Source: Enoplolaimus lenunculus (lineage: Eukaryota; Nematoda; Enoplea; Enoplida; Thoracostomopsidae). From it: a DNA stretch of 64,000 nucleotides. Of this stretch, positions 35,601 to 43,588 are shown piece by piece. How positions within the stretch are numbered: position 1 is the stretch's first letter; every line of letters starts with the position of its first letter. Where the stretch lies: NCBI GenBank assembly GCA_030248215.1, contig JASANG010001046.1, forward strand, positions 62,001 through 126,000, in the 5' to 3' direction. Position numbers and translations under genes: made by a program. The notes below the pieces were generated by a model. The model was given only the letters and a program-made list of their open reading frames with translations, searched no databases and had not been told where the DNA came from.

Positions 35601-38600
35601 CAGAAGCGAACAGAAAATTGGCACCAATAGTGACTATCTGTAAAACAACGAATTTGTTCGAATATACTAGGATAAACTACATGGGTATTTAGAAATCCAC
35701 TTTCATAAACAGAGCTGAACGTTTTCACGCTTCTGTTTATAATACCAAGAGCGGATGATGACTCTTTACAACAGTGTGCAACTACCGAAATTTGTGTGTA
35801 GAAATTGTACAACCGGGTGTTGTATTTTGTCCGACTTATTTGGGGAGAGGGGTCCCTATCACATGCACTATATAGGGCCGAAGCCGCCACTTCTCATACC
35901 CCCATTTTGGGAGGGTCCCACTCCTAAACGGGCGGCCACCGTATCCGGTTGAAACAAAAAGCGCCGAAGTTTTGAAACACGTCTGGCTTATTCATTTTAA
36001 AGATGGCTTCACTTTCCAAATCCACCATTTTGCAACTTTTGTGTGGAACCGTTTTTCGAAAAGGCTGGTCACAGCTATCAAACACGAGCGTGAGCTCGGC
36101 AAAATTCAAATCAATCACCGAGAAATGCTGTATGAACCTCTACGCTGGGTTTCCCCACCCTGTAGTTTGGGGGCCCCACCCCTGCCAGCTCCGGCGCTGG
36201 CAATAATCCTAAATTAAAACTATAAGCGGATCATTTTTGATGCCGTAAACATACTGTGCCCAGGTTTTATTAAGTTGTACTCCCCCCTGAATAAGGGGGG
36301 TGTAGGCCGTAAACGCAATGCGTGCCGGGGGTACATTCATTCCATCACAGAATGTGCCCACTTGCATACTCTTATTGAAGTATGCATGACCCACTCTTGG
36401 TAAGACTCACTATGTTTTAATTCTGTAAGGATCGAATGCTTATCCTGCCACTGCCTCGTTTTGAATACACATTGTGTTTTACACTGCAAAAATGGTGAAT
36501 CAAATTGACTTCTCCAAAATAGGCTCTACGGGACTACACAAACTGAGTCAAATTAGACTCCGCTAGAGTCAAACGTGCGACTCAGTGAATCGATCCCGAA
36601 AAGCCTTTTTTGAAAGAGTCAATTTGACTCACCATTTTTTGCAGTGTACTTACACTGAATAGCATAACGGAACGCATTATTATATGTTTGTATATACCAA
36701 TTAAACTAAAATTATTTAAGTAATGGTTTTGAATACATATTGATGTTTATAAACTAAAAATTAAATAAATTTCGCGAAACCATGCAATGTTTCCGTCGTT
36801 TCGTTCAACTTACATATCGACCAATAATAGGCGCGCCTACAAACTCGACCAATTCAAAGATACCAAATACAAGACCCTGCACGCTTGCTGAGACTCCTTT
36901 GTCGGTGGCCTTAATGAACAGAGCACAATCAAACGCCGAATGGTAAAGTTTTAACAAAAATTCTCGAATACCAAACCTTTTTTGATTAGTATAAGTCTTT
37001 CTTATAGCGTTCGGTATGCTGACGTATATACATTAAGACGTGCTGCTAAACAAACGATTTGGGCTTGGTGTAAAGATGAGTTATTTTGATATTTTTCAAT
37101 TTTAACAAAATGTCCACAAAACAGATTTAATCTTGAAGCTTTTAAAGCCACACATTAAATCTGCTCTGCTAAAAGTTGTCGTTATCAAAAAAAAATAAAA
37201 GCGTTATTCTCGCGTACCACTTCAGGAAAGAACGGCGCAATAGACGAAAATACAATTGAGCTTGAAACGTTCGCAAACGCAAGTACAACGATCGTTATCT
37301 TTTGCCGAGTTGTAAGCGCCGTCAGAGATTCTGTTGACGAACTCGAATCACTTGATGATTGATCCTAAAATGTGTTTACATCTAGCAAATACATATTTTC
37401 AGGTAACCGTCACAGGAGCGTATACAAGTGAAGTGGTAGAGACAAATTATCCCCCTTCCGAACTGAAATTATGGCTGCGCGACTGGTAACGGTGCCAAAA
37501 ATCAGCACAGTTTCAATTAAACTTGGGTTTATATATGTATTGTAACGGATTGTATTTGCACGTATTGTCATTATAAACCTTGGAGCTACCAACCTATATT
37601 ATTTAGAAAAGCGAACCATTTTTTCTCACGGGACTATAATAGAGTAAGCTTCTTCACTGTATAAAATCGTGAGTCAAATTCACTCTTCGAAATAGGCTCC
37701 ACGGGACTACACAAACTAAAGGAAATTCGACTCCGCCGGCAGTCAAATTCGACTCACTGAGAGTCGCACGTTTGACTCTGACGGAGTCGAATTGGACTCA
37801 GTTTGTGCAGTCCCGTACAGTCTATTTTGAAGAGAGTCAATTTGACTCACGATTTTTTACAGTGTAACATCTTGAAATGCTTCTATAGTCGGACAACCTT
37901 AGTCCAGAGTATATAACTCATACCTAAAGGGGGTAAACTTTGCTTTCAGGGTCAAAAGTTATAGGACCTGTTGCCAACTGGTATTAAGTGCTACTGTAGT
38001 GACCCGAATAAGAGGGGGAATCCCCATTTTGAGTCCGAATCAATAGGAGTCCGTATCACTAAATAAGAGTCCGTAAGCGGATAGTGTACCTAAATTCTAA
38101 TTTGAGTCCATGAAGGTCAGATATTCCTAATTGTAGTGCATAAATTACTCCAGGACCAAATAAAATTGAGTTCGAATCTTTAAAGCGTCCTTAAACTTTG
38201 AAAGTAAATACCTCAGTATAACCTTGTATGATCGCTCAAGCTATTGACGCAAGACAAATAAACGTTCAATTCAACGGATAGTTGCAGTACCGGATATATA
38301 TCACGGTGGCGGAGCGTGGGTTAAAAATAAATAACAGTCCGTAACCGAATAACAAGGGGGGTACCCTCTGGAGAGACCAAATAAATATCAGCCCCCCTCT
38401 TATTCGGGTCACTACAGTACGCACAATTGAGAATACCAGCGCTGACCTGATTGAGCTCTGTTCCTGACCGCACTTGAATATATGACCGCGAAATATTTTC
38501 GAGTCCGGTACTGAAACTAGGTGCTCGACTAAAAATTCGATACTGGAGCGCTCCGGCAGACGCATGAGTTCGATGGTTCTTTTTCTGACGTTTGCTGTTA

Positions 38601-38911
38601 TTTTGTGTATAGTGTCTACCGGGATTACTTCTAGCAGATGGGGTAAATTTTTCCGTTGGGGGACTGTTTGAATTCGACGTCGCAACTGAATAGCCCCCTT
38701 GGCTGCATGGCAAGGAATCGTGCAGTTCTGATGGATAATCATCATTTGGTGCTGAATGCATTGGCTGGCTTGCATCAGGTTCGACAGAAGCCGAGCGATA
38801 CACTATAGGTAATGAATGTGGGCCGTCGTGGGAGCTAGAAGGAAGCAGTGGAGCAGTTTCCAGCGGACTGAGACTATCATCGGATGGTGTTTGTGAGCCA
38901 CTGACACTCAT
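23673..38911 (-). CDS. SLC18B1: SLC18B1-like vesicular polyamine transporter, 13 coding exons, 582 aa
   Basis: MFS-family proton antiporter that loads polyamines into vesicles. Exons, minus strand: 38447-38911 (ATG), 37218-37364, 36814-36909, 35564-35637, 34677-34824, 34187-34255, 33529-33622, exon 8 (32547-32662 or its identical copy 27527-27642), 26747-26845, 26062-26153, 25041-25136, 24561-24635, 23673-23850 (stop). Total 1749 bp, every junction in phase. Landmarks: SSIVFSSIAPFFPEV (TM1), GLVFGIFELVEFVGAPIIGR, ETFNGLGLMGGPAIGGFLYE, LAFLDPTLEPHL, FGITPFYVGLFF, YLWLVAVSLGMIGIGVGAQL, EYGLPGNIRTYGIISGLF, AFAGPTFGGVLAETVGFP. These follow human SLC18B1 block by block. The N-terminal tail (about 160 residues, Ser/Pro-rich, with a possible dileucine signal APLLPSS) is much longer than in human. 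Intron 11 appears to use a GC donor (GCAAGT). Intron 8, or intron 7 if the left exon copy is used, holds a 4.25-kb Penelope-like element. Confidence 0.92.
26270..26456. repeat. Diverged TTAGGC-type MITE in SLC18B1 intron 9
   Basis: The interior resembles the GGCCCATG MITE family (GGGACTACAATAGAGTAAGC, then GCTTAGGCTTGG, TAGGCTTAGACTTAGG and GACTACTGTTACGACCC). Its right end, CCCTGTTCTATACAT, matches the 39501-39648 element. Terminal repeats are eroded and no target duplication is seen. Confidence 0.5.
27046..27480. repeat. Tandem array, three ~150-bp units
   Basis: The marker GCCCATCACTTTTTACGCAC recurs at 27121, 27270 and 27420, a period of 149-150 bp. Each unit also has TGCTGTTTAAATTATCCGG. 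Units 2 and 3 are nearly identical; unit 1 differs (CAATAAAACTGC in place of TAATAATATTTATT). The array is part of an SLC18B1 intron and is repeated in the right flank of the PLE (markers at 32141, 32290, 32440). Confidence 0.85.
27527..27642 (-). other. SLC18B1: SLC18B1 exon 8, left copy
   Basis: A 116-bp exon encoding STWKLLKIPTIWLMLLFTMV and then GDGSLAFLDPTLEPHLAT, matching the human SFWKLIALP and FGFLDPTL segments. Acceptor AAAG at 27643-27644, donor GTACGC from 27526. The other copy at 32547-32662 is identical, including splice sites. Only one can be used per transcript because 116 is not divisible by three. By position this copy is separated from exon 7 by the PLE. Confidence 0.85.
27853..30132 (-). 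CDS. PLE reverse transcriptase with C-terminal GIY-YIG nuclease
   Basis: An open frame of 759 codons. RT landmarks in order: KPDKGNGFVILNR, LPILYGLPKVHKP with PIRPIMSAVGS, VSYDVTSLFTNVP (first catalytic Asp), EGVAMGSPLGPVLANIFM, and FYRRYVDDTFAIF with the YVDD catalytic box, then IAFLDIKINR. Toward the C-terminus IYKYTCSSCSLGYVGSTNRH is the GIY-YIG core preceded by a Cys pair, followed by ACEHKQISDRT. This layout is diagnostic of EN+ Penelope-like elements, which prime reverse transcription at a nicked target. The first codon of the open frame is not an ATG; translation may begin upstream or through the preceding ORF, which overlaps by about 23 bp in another frame. Confidence 0.92.
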   Translation of the reverse strand: MLQLKRYESLDMSKVVSNLSDRALTKDELCALSLGPGFIPSVSKVNRFRFVVDCELFAYGVMKHAGIANLPNSFTNRFRSIIEASLANFHRYKTPPNVSKSVRAAIKNLKEDTSIVISKPDKGNGFVILNRTDYVEKVNTILDDPNTFHIIDGNLNELYKRTVNFEDKVRAFTMECVKRNFMSADVAKYLNPSGSRLPILYGLPKVHKPNIPIRPIMSAVGSACHNLAKFIDRLLKPLSIGDFTIDSSFKFSKEVINLNVKSGVMVSYDVTSLFTNVPIFDTLEIIKKAALNNSYSDNFPIDLLVKAVSLCTLNLNFIFNGKIYAQHEGVAMGSPLGPVLANIFMVDFERRALNECPPEFKPTFYRRYVDDTFAIFSNLEQADLFLQFINGRHPKIKFTLESEANNSIAFLDIKINRNPLDGSISTGIYRKKTYSNQILNFNSFMPMKYKVNLIGCLLFRCFEISSNNINLKDEISFLKNLFRANNFPTSIIEKTFRLFINKRLGKISDSDDSNWLHLHHFNFDFTACHTPYAISFLSQDNGRELENEFPVEESVNQEGQSSSGTSTETSIETVDTDKRVRTIVLKIPFLGSHSGYLKKQIKLLCSEQFQNYKNKIEVRVIFYNHTKLKSMFKFKDEIPPMLRSRIIYKYTCSSCSLGYVGSTNRHLFKRACEHKQISDRTLEITKTSSNLNSAISDHVTRLNHQCDFEDFSILDSISGQSSSKLRDMFALQILEAIHISQENPSLNIQNNAFIFQIFK
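30110..30670 (-). CDS. PLE ORF upstream of the RT (N-terminal domain)
   Basis: 186 residues starting MEKFILPNSMDN, basic in its second half. It resembles the helical N-terminal region found before the RT in Penelope polyproteins. It lies directly upstream of the RT frame and overlaps its start. It probably belongs functionally to the RT-containing ORF2, but whether the two are expressed together cannot be decided from sequence. Confidence 0.65.
   Translation of the reverse strand: MEKFILPNSMDNDILQPPEPVENAVPRFAMQAVMNLVKVKFGESLFKGIRDKFGHNILRDFRTWLNNSYKIMKSTEDINFLEKCIDLSLVPNFLRFKNPVIRRNIPNKRNFQFYILKGEIKNKRHKISVLSNQTKNIVLKLNSLLPYIDNFVLKSYVKWYVEHSKVKVSRIHQKTRKVICASTKKV
31244..32002 (-). CDS. PLE ORF1, Ser-rich putative nucleic-acid-binding protein
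   Basis: 252 residues. The N-terminal half is Ser/Asn/Gly-rich (SSGSNGSKGNTSVNFDSSN). A short Cys motif (TAICGRCGAIAN) lies near residue 135. The C-terminal part is Pro/aromatic-rich, ending in the basic tail RGKGAKNRN. Its position 5' of the RT and on the same strand is that of ORF1 in those PLEs that have one. It has no visible coiled coil or known domain; a role as RNA-binding partner is inference. It could alternatively be captured host sequence, though no host gene is recognised. Confidence 0.6.
   Translation of the reverse strand: MVMGSKEINNTRSGTRSPANTSASTVELSSDSSGLDRSKGNLSSGSNGSKGNTSVNFDSSNVSMKSVNTDKIDSTSGSSNRSSSQQGISVSSEGSVLETSKSVGCQTAVTVETKERFTQTRFARVDLVPTAICGRCGAIANIIDSKVVSSSPISSGSYSGSPATPPNISGNFGPPPPRIHSTPYHQPHWAVRPPTPQYPSVRWGSYSFPGFLPLSRPGYPAHWETSPANQNWYEAQRPGGFHKRGKGAKNRN
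32061..32810. repeat. Right copy of the ~0.75-kb direct repeat flanking the PLE
   Basis: Counterpart of 27038-27790, with the same three 150-bp units and an identical SLC18B1 exon 8. It starts right after the 5' end of the PLE, at the tail of a 150-bp unit (GTTACGCATGCATG), and ends in a (TA)n/(CATATA)n run beyond which the two flanks diverge. Confidence 0.85.
32547..32662 (-). other. SLC18B1: SLC18B1 exon 8, right copy
   Basis: Base-for-base copy of 27527-27642 with the same acceptor and donor. It is the copy nearest exon 7 (33529-33622), reached without crossing the PLE; if it is used, the following intron spans the PLE and the left exon copy. Confidence 0.85.
33135..33206 (-). repeat. SINE-like fragment related to 41590-41740
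   Basis: The reverse complement has GCTCGAGCGTCAAGCTCCTA, which matches GCTCGATCGTCAAGCTCCTA at 41609. It lies in SLC18B1 intron 7. Short fragment only. Confidence 0.4.
36236..36416 (-). repeat. Second copy of the HACL1-intron repeat, in SLC18B1 intron 3
   Basis: The reverse complement lines up with 12936-13190 (CCAAGAGT start, GTATGCA, ACATTCTGT and GCATTGCG blocks in the same order). It also has an inverted CCCCCCTGAATAAGGGGGG motif. Confidence 0.55.
36482..36646. mobile_element. Hairpin MITE (CACTGCAAAA family) in SLC18B1 intron 3
   Basis: 165 bp. Left CACTGCAAAAATGGTGAATC, right GACTCACCATTTTTTGCAGT followed by G. The flanks show TA on both sides (TTTA before, TACT after), suggesting a TA target duplication. 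Shorter than its sisters because of an internal loss. Confidence 0.85.
37655..37864. mobile_element. Hairpin MITE (CACTGCAAAA family) in SLC18B1 intron 1
   Basis: 210 bp. Left CACTGTATAAAATCGTGAGT, right ACTCACGATTTTTTACAGTG, with the family's GAGTCGAATTGGACTC and GTCAAATTCGACTCACTGAG interior. The preceding 35 bp (GGGACTATAATAGAGTAAGC) matches the inside of the TTAGGC-type MITE at 26290, so it probably landed in an older element. Confidence 0.85.
37994..38417. mobile_element. TIR element CTGTAGTGACCCGAATAAG with TA target duplication
   Basis: 424 bp. The left end CTGTAGTGACCCGAATAAGA is inverted at the right end as CTTATTCGGGTCACTACAG. TA dinucleotides at 37992-37993 and 38418-38419 form the target duplication, as in Tc1/mariner-type MITEs. 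It sits in SLC18B1 intron 1. Its right end is only 29 bp from the exon 1 donor (38446), so the first bases of that intron run directly into it. A related copy starts at 41805. Confidence 0.85.
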
Positions 38912-39500
38912 TGTTTAGTTCAAGAAATTATTAAAGCTACAAATATGGCAAAAATACTAAAATGGTAAAAAATTTCACAGCGCATAAAACATCCAAAAAG
39001 GTTGTTATTTTGGCTAAATATGCTCGGCTGTAAACACATTTACCCTTCGTGAGCAATCGGAATGCGAATAAATTATGTTTAAACGTGTGGCAGTGTTCAG
39101 TATAATTACATCTTAATATTGCGAAAACACACAGGTTATCCATATCTGTGTTGTCCAGTCCCCAGCAGAGAACCCCGCACCAGCGTCTGACCTCGTCACC
39201 GAGGACTACGAGACCGTAGATACAACTTGAACCTAAATTATGAGATATAATACAAAATGGATTGTTTTGTTTTGCACCTTTGTGTCTAAAAAATGTACAC
39301 CGAACATTTAAAATTTAAATACTTGGCACTCGGCAGTGAACATTCGTTTGGCAAGTGCTCTTATTTCGCAGCCATCAGCATTAACATATTCGGTAAACAT
39401 CAGTTTTGTACAAGGCTTCTACGGTTTCCATTCCTTGACAAATATTGCAACACCGCCCAGAAACCCGGGCACCGCGTTGTACATGCATCATCGAAATTTT

Positions 39501-39648
39501 GGCCCATGTATAGAACAGGGGCCGGATCGTTTTCCGGAGGGCTTATAACAGGGTCAGTTTAAGCTTTAGACTATTTTTTGCTTAGGCTTATGTTTCGGCT
39601 TAGAAATATGCTTATACTACTGTTCCAACCCTGTTCTATACATGGGCC
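39501..39648. mobile_element. GGCCCATGTATAGAACAGGG MITE with perfect 8-bp target duplication
   Basis: 148 bp. Left GGCCCATGTATAGAACAGGG, right CCCTGTTCTATACATGGGCC: a perfect 20-bp inverted pair. Identical GAAATTTT octamers flank it (39493-39500 and 39649-39656). The first nine bases match the GGCCCATGTTACTTTTA family but the rest of the terminus differs. The interior keeps GCTTAGGCTTATG and ATACTACTGTTCCAACCC. Confidence 0.9.
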
Positions 39649-41024
39649 GAAATTTTTTGCCCCTCAGACCAGCGTGAATCAAAAGTTGTAAAGATGAGGT
39701 TGTGCCTAACATGCTTCAGTAAGGTCATTGGCCTGAACTTGATTTCAAGTCCAACATCATCTCGATTGGTTTGCAATTGAAACTACTGTAACCTTGAGCA
39801 ATTTCTCATCTATTTCAATATATTATTTTAATATAGTGTACAAAAAAATTTTGTACGACAGAAACAACTGGAAACATAGATACAAACAGTATTTATTTAT
39901 GAAACTATATTCATAGCATTATAACCTCGCTTTTAGGTGACGTCATCTATGTATGAATTTTACGGCGAGTACTAAAATAGGATCTCATCCGGCAGCCATA
40001 GTTTAACCAGGTCGGCTGTGGCGGTAACAATTATTTTAAGAGGGTCATTCACGAATTTCACGTGACGTAGAAGCGGAGTAATAAATTTGCACGGCTAAAT
40101 CGTACGGGACACTGAATGAAAATAAAACATGCAGTTACTTGTACTAAATCCAAATTTTCTACAATATTTTTAAACATAATAATTTTTTTACACAAGCATA
40201 GATCATTCCAGCAAGCAATGTCAAAAGTAAGCTTGCACCAATATGCAGCTATGCAGTGATGTTTGCAATAGATGCTGGTGCTCTAAAAGTACGTCAGCCC
40301 GCTAGTTAAATAAATTGTACAAAAAACTGTTCACAAACACAAGCTACGTATACCAGCATAGTTGTGTGTCTTTTGTGCTTATCTTTTACGTCGCCTTGTT
40401 TTCTGTCTTCTGAAAGCAATACAACATATACCTAACTTTACACTAACGTATACTCTGGTGAATGCAAGGCGACCAATCAGGTCCCCCGACCCAACAAGAA
40501 TCAAATCCAAAAAGTCATATGATTGCAGTGATTAAATTGCGTTTGGCTTCTCGCACGCTCTTTACTTGCTATTTTTTCACTATTATATATAGTATATAAC
40601 GTGCCCCACACCGTGACAAACTTTTCAGTCCGCCACTGAACATACAGCGTGTGAACAGTTCACCCTGAAGTCGATTACAATTTGGTGTAGGCAGGTTGGT
40701 GACATTGCCAAATGTTGGACGAGGCGCCCTTCAAAGTGAGACAACTAGAACAACGAATGTTGATAATAAGTACTTATATGAATACATCATGATTCCACGC
40801 GAATGCTAGCAATCGAAAACAGAAATTTAGTTTTAGTATCAGCGCTGGTTGTTCTGCCACACCACGTCTTAATAGAAACGGGTGGAGTGCCGCAAAGTTG
40901 AATAAAAAGCGCTATGTTTTTGTCAACCCAATCGAATGATAACAGTTGAATTTCGATTCAAACACAGTTTTTTGGTTTTAACAACCCAAAAGGTAACGAA
41001 ATTTTTTTAACAATAAACCAGAAA

Positions 41025-41429
41025 CAGGGCGCAACCGGAATTATAAAATACCGGGACCGAAAAGTTAAAAAATACCGGAACCGGAAAACAAAAAATTCTT
41101 GTTACCGAAAAATTAATTTTTAACGCTATTTTTAGCTTTTGACGGTGAGAACACACCATTTAGGAAGCCAAAATCCTGAAACAAATGCAGTAGCTGGAAA
41201 CGTATGATCAATTATGGAGATTGACACAAATTAAAAATTTTGGCAATACACGCTCAGATTATTTTAGAAAAATAAGTAAGAATGATATGTCAATTTTCCT
41301 CAAATTTTCGTATGAGAAAAATTTTATTAACGGAAAATACCGTTGAAACAATACCGGATGTTTTGCCGGAACCGGATAGTGAAAAATATCGGATTTCTCT
41401 ACCGGAACCGGAAATCCGGTTGCACCCTG
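41025..41429. mobile_element. hAT-like MITE, CAGGGYGCAACCGG family
   Basis: 405 bp. It begins CAGGGCGCAACCGGAATTA and ends GAAATCCGGTTGCACCCTG. Flanking octamers ACCAGAAA and ACCAAAAC agree at six of eight bases (decayed target duplication). Subterminal TACCGGAACCGGAA repeats are present at both ends. Confidence 0.8.
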
Positions 41430-41589
41430 ACCAAAACACTATGTATAATGCATAAAAACAAACGCTTATTAACCTCTTCTCACACTGAGTTGCCTGTAGG
41501 GAAGTCAGCGCAGTGTATAGACGTTAAACAGCATATATCGCATCGTGTTTAACAATTGCAACACGTATACATAGTAAATCACCACAAGA

Positions 41590-41740
41590 CGTGACAGCCC
41601 CCTCGAGCTCGATCGTCAAGCTCCTATAGCTGACTGGTGATGGTATACGCCTCCCACTCCAGTCACTGGAGTTCGAATCCTAGCATAAAAGTAGGTCTCC
41701 GGGGAAATAACAAATATTCATGTGAGAAAGGGTTAGTTGT
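41590..41740 (+). repeat. tRNA-related SINE-like sequence
   Basis: Contains TAGCTGACTGGTGATGG (a weak box A) and GGAGTTCGAATCC (a good box B) about 40 bp apart, near 41630-41680. No acceptor stem pairs, so it is not a working tRNA. Related pieces occur at 33135-33206 and, for its tail (ATGTGAGAAAGGGTTA), near 18519. Confidence 0.45.
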
Positions 41741-41804
41741 TTTCCGCGCGAATGTATTTATCTTCCACAAACCAAAATGAAACCGGAAGTTTATACTAAC
41801 GGTA

Positions 41805-42175
41805 CTGTAGTGACCCGAACAAGAGGGGACTGATATTTATTTGGCCTATCCTGAGGATACCCCTGTTTCTCGGTTACGGATCGTTACTGATATAGATTCG
41901 GTAGTGCAACCGCCCGCTGAATATACGTTCATTTGTTGGATGAAAACGAGCAATAATGCACGGTTTTACTTTTACGAATAGTTTTAAAACCTAAGTATGC
42001 TTAGTTTCGAACTCATCTGTATTTGGTGCTCGAGTAATTTATGCACTATAATTTGGGATAATTATGGCAAGAAATTCGTTTTCAAGCGCTATATAATTGC
42101 GCACAGGGAGACGTACCTAGATTGTCAGCTTTTGTATTAAAATCTGATTCGACTCACAATGCCCTCACTAAAAAT
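41805..42175. repeat. Second, truncated copy of the CTGTAGTGACCC element
   Basis: Starts CTGTAGTGACCCGAACAAGA after a TA and follows the inverted sequence of 37994-38417 through GATATTTATTTGG, CGGTTACGGA and GTAATTTATGCACTA blocks. The opposite terminus is not recognisable. Confidence 0.65.
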
Positions 42176-42595
42176 GTAGTCAATGTTTTTTCGTTTATCT
42201 GCAGTTAAATATTTGCCATAGTTACGCGCGAAACTCAAGATATCCTCTTACCATTAAACTAAAAAGATTTGCTTCGTTCTTCAATAATTTAGATATTATA
42301 ACCGGTTTCTTGTAAGGGTTTCTCACAACACTGTTAATTTGATAATGCTTTGGCTTAGGTTAAAAATTAGACTATTTTATTAAACCAGTCATTATTTGTG
42401 AAGGGAAGTAAACCAAGTACAAAAGCAATACCAGGTTTTTCGTCGCCGAATAGTCAATCCGCGTTTATTGCAAGAAATTCACTTCCGCTCAACGGATTGA
42501 AAACAATTATGGTTTACTAGTATAAACTTTTAAATCGTAGTGCACAGCACTTTAGTTAGCGCAAAGCTTGTACATATAATAACCAGTCGTAGTGG

Positions 42596-43545
42596 GACTA
42601 CATTTATTGAGCGAAGCTCGAACACACGTAAGCAATTAAGGTAATATGCAAATTAGTTATTAGCTAACTATTCATTTATCGGTTTTGGAGGTTTGTAAGC
42701 AATTTCCTCAGATTCCTCGCACCCAAAAACCCTTCAGCCACCCTATAATTTTTGGAATAATTTAAGAAGTCCTAATTTTGTCTTGTCAATTAAGCTAATA
42801 TGCAAATTAACTATTAGCTAACTATCCAATTATCGGTGTTGGCGGTTGGTAACCAATTTATTCAGATTCCTCGCACCCAAAAACCTTCAGTGAACCCTAA
42901 AAATTATTGAAATAATTTAAAAAGTCATAGTTTTGCCTTGTTAATTAAGCTAATATGCAAATTAGGTATTAGCTAACTATTCAATTATCGGTTTTGGATG
43001 TTTGTAAACTATTTATTCAAATTCCATGCACCTAAAAACCCTTTAGTGCTGAAATTATATTGCTTTTAACCTTAATAATTAGTGAAATATTGTAAAAAGT
43101 CCTAATTTAGGCTTATAACCTATACTAATATGCAAATTATCTATTAGCTAACTGCTCAATAATCGGTTTTGGAGGTTTGTAAACAGTGTACGCAGATTCC
43201 TCGCACCCAAAAACCCTTTACTGCTAAAATTAGATTGCTTCTAACTGTAATAATTAGTGAAATATTACGGAAAGTCCTAATTTAGGCTTAATTAATTATG
43301 CAAATTAGCCTGTAGCTACTAAACGGCTTACAATTTTAAAACCCCAATGCGGGGTTAACACCCCAGGATAATTGGCTTTCAAACAAAAAAAGTTCATCAA
43401 CATCGGTTCAGCCGTTCCTGAGATTCTTTTCGGACGGACAGACGGACGGACGGACATCCACCTTTCGACCCCCAAGTACAAAACATAAAACGCTTCGCGA
43501 AACTCCGAGCTTCGCTCGGAGTTTCGCTTCGCTCAATAATAATAC
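42596..43545. mobile_element. TIR element with internal ~155-175-bp tandem units
   Basis: Both ends carry TATTGAGCGAAGC-type sequence: TTATTGAGCGAAGCTCG on the left, and CGAGCTTCGCTCGGAG followed by TTTCGCTTCGCTCAATAA on the right. Inside are four to five diverged tandem units marked by TAATATGCAAATTA (about 42640, 42793, 42950, 43128) and ending CCCAAAAACCC. The right part has a GGACGGACAGACGGACGGAC run. A related copy lies at 1240-2000. No coding capacity. Confidence 0.75.
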
Positions 43546-43588
43546 AGTAGTTCCATCTTCATTTTAGATCAGTTAAATATATACAGCT

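Larger units (their letters stand above)
38912..43588. other. Region between SLC18B1 and GTF2A2
   Basis: No gene recognised. It is largely made of mobile-element copies at 39501-39648, 41025-41429, 41590-41740, 41805-42175 and 42596-43545. The SLC18B1 promoter must lie just right of 38911; I could not pick a convincing core motif. Confidence 0.5.

Noticed and set aside
41625-41690. Possible tRNA gene
   Set aside because: Box B is good but no acceptor stem or D-stem pairing; related fragments elsewhere point to a SINE.
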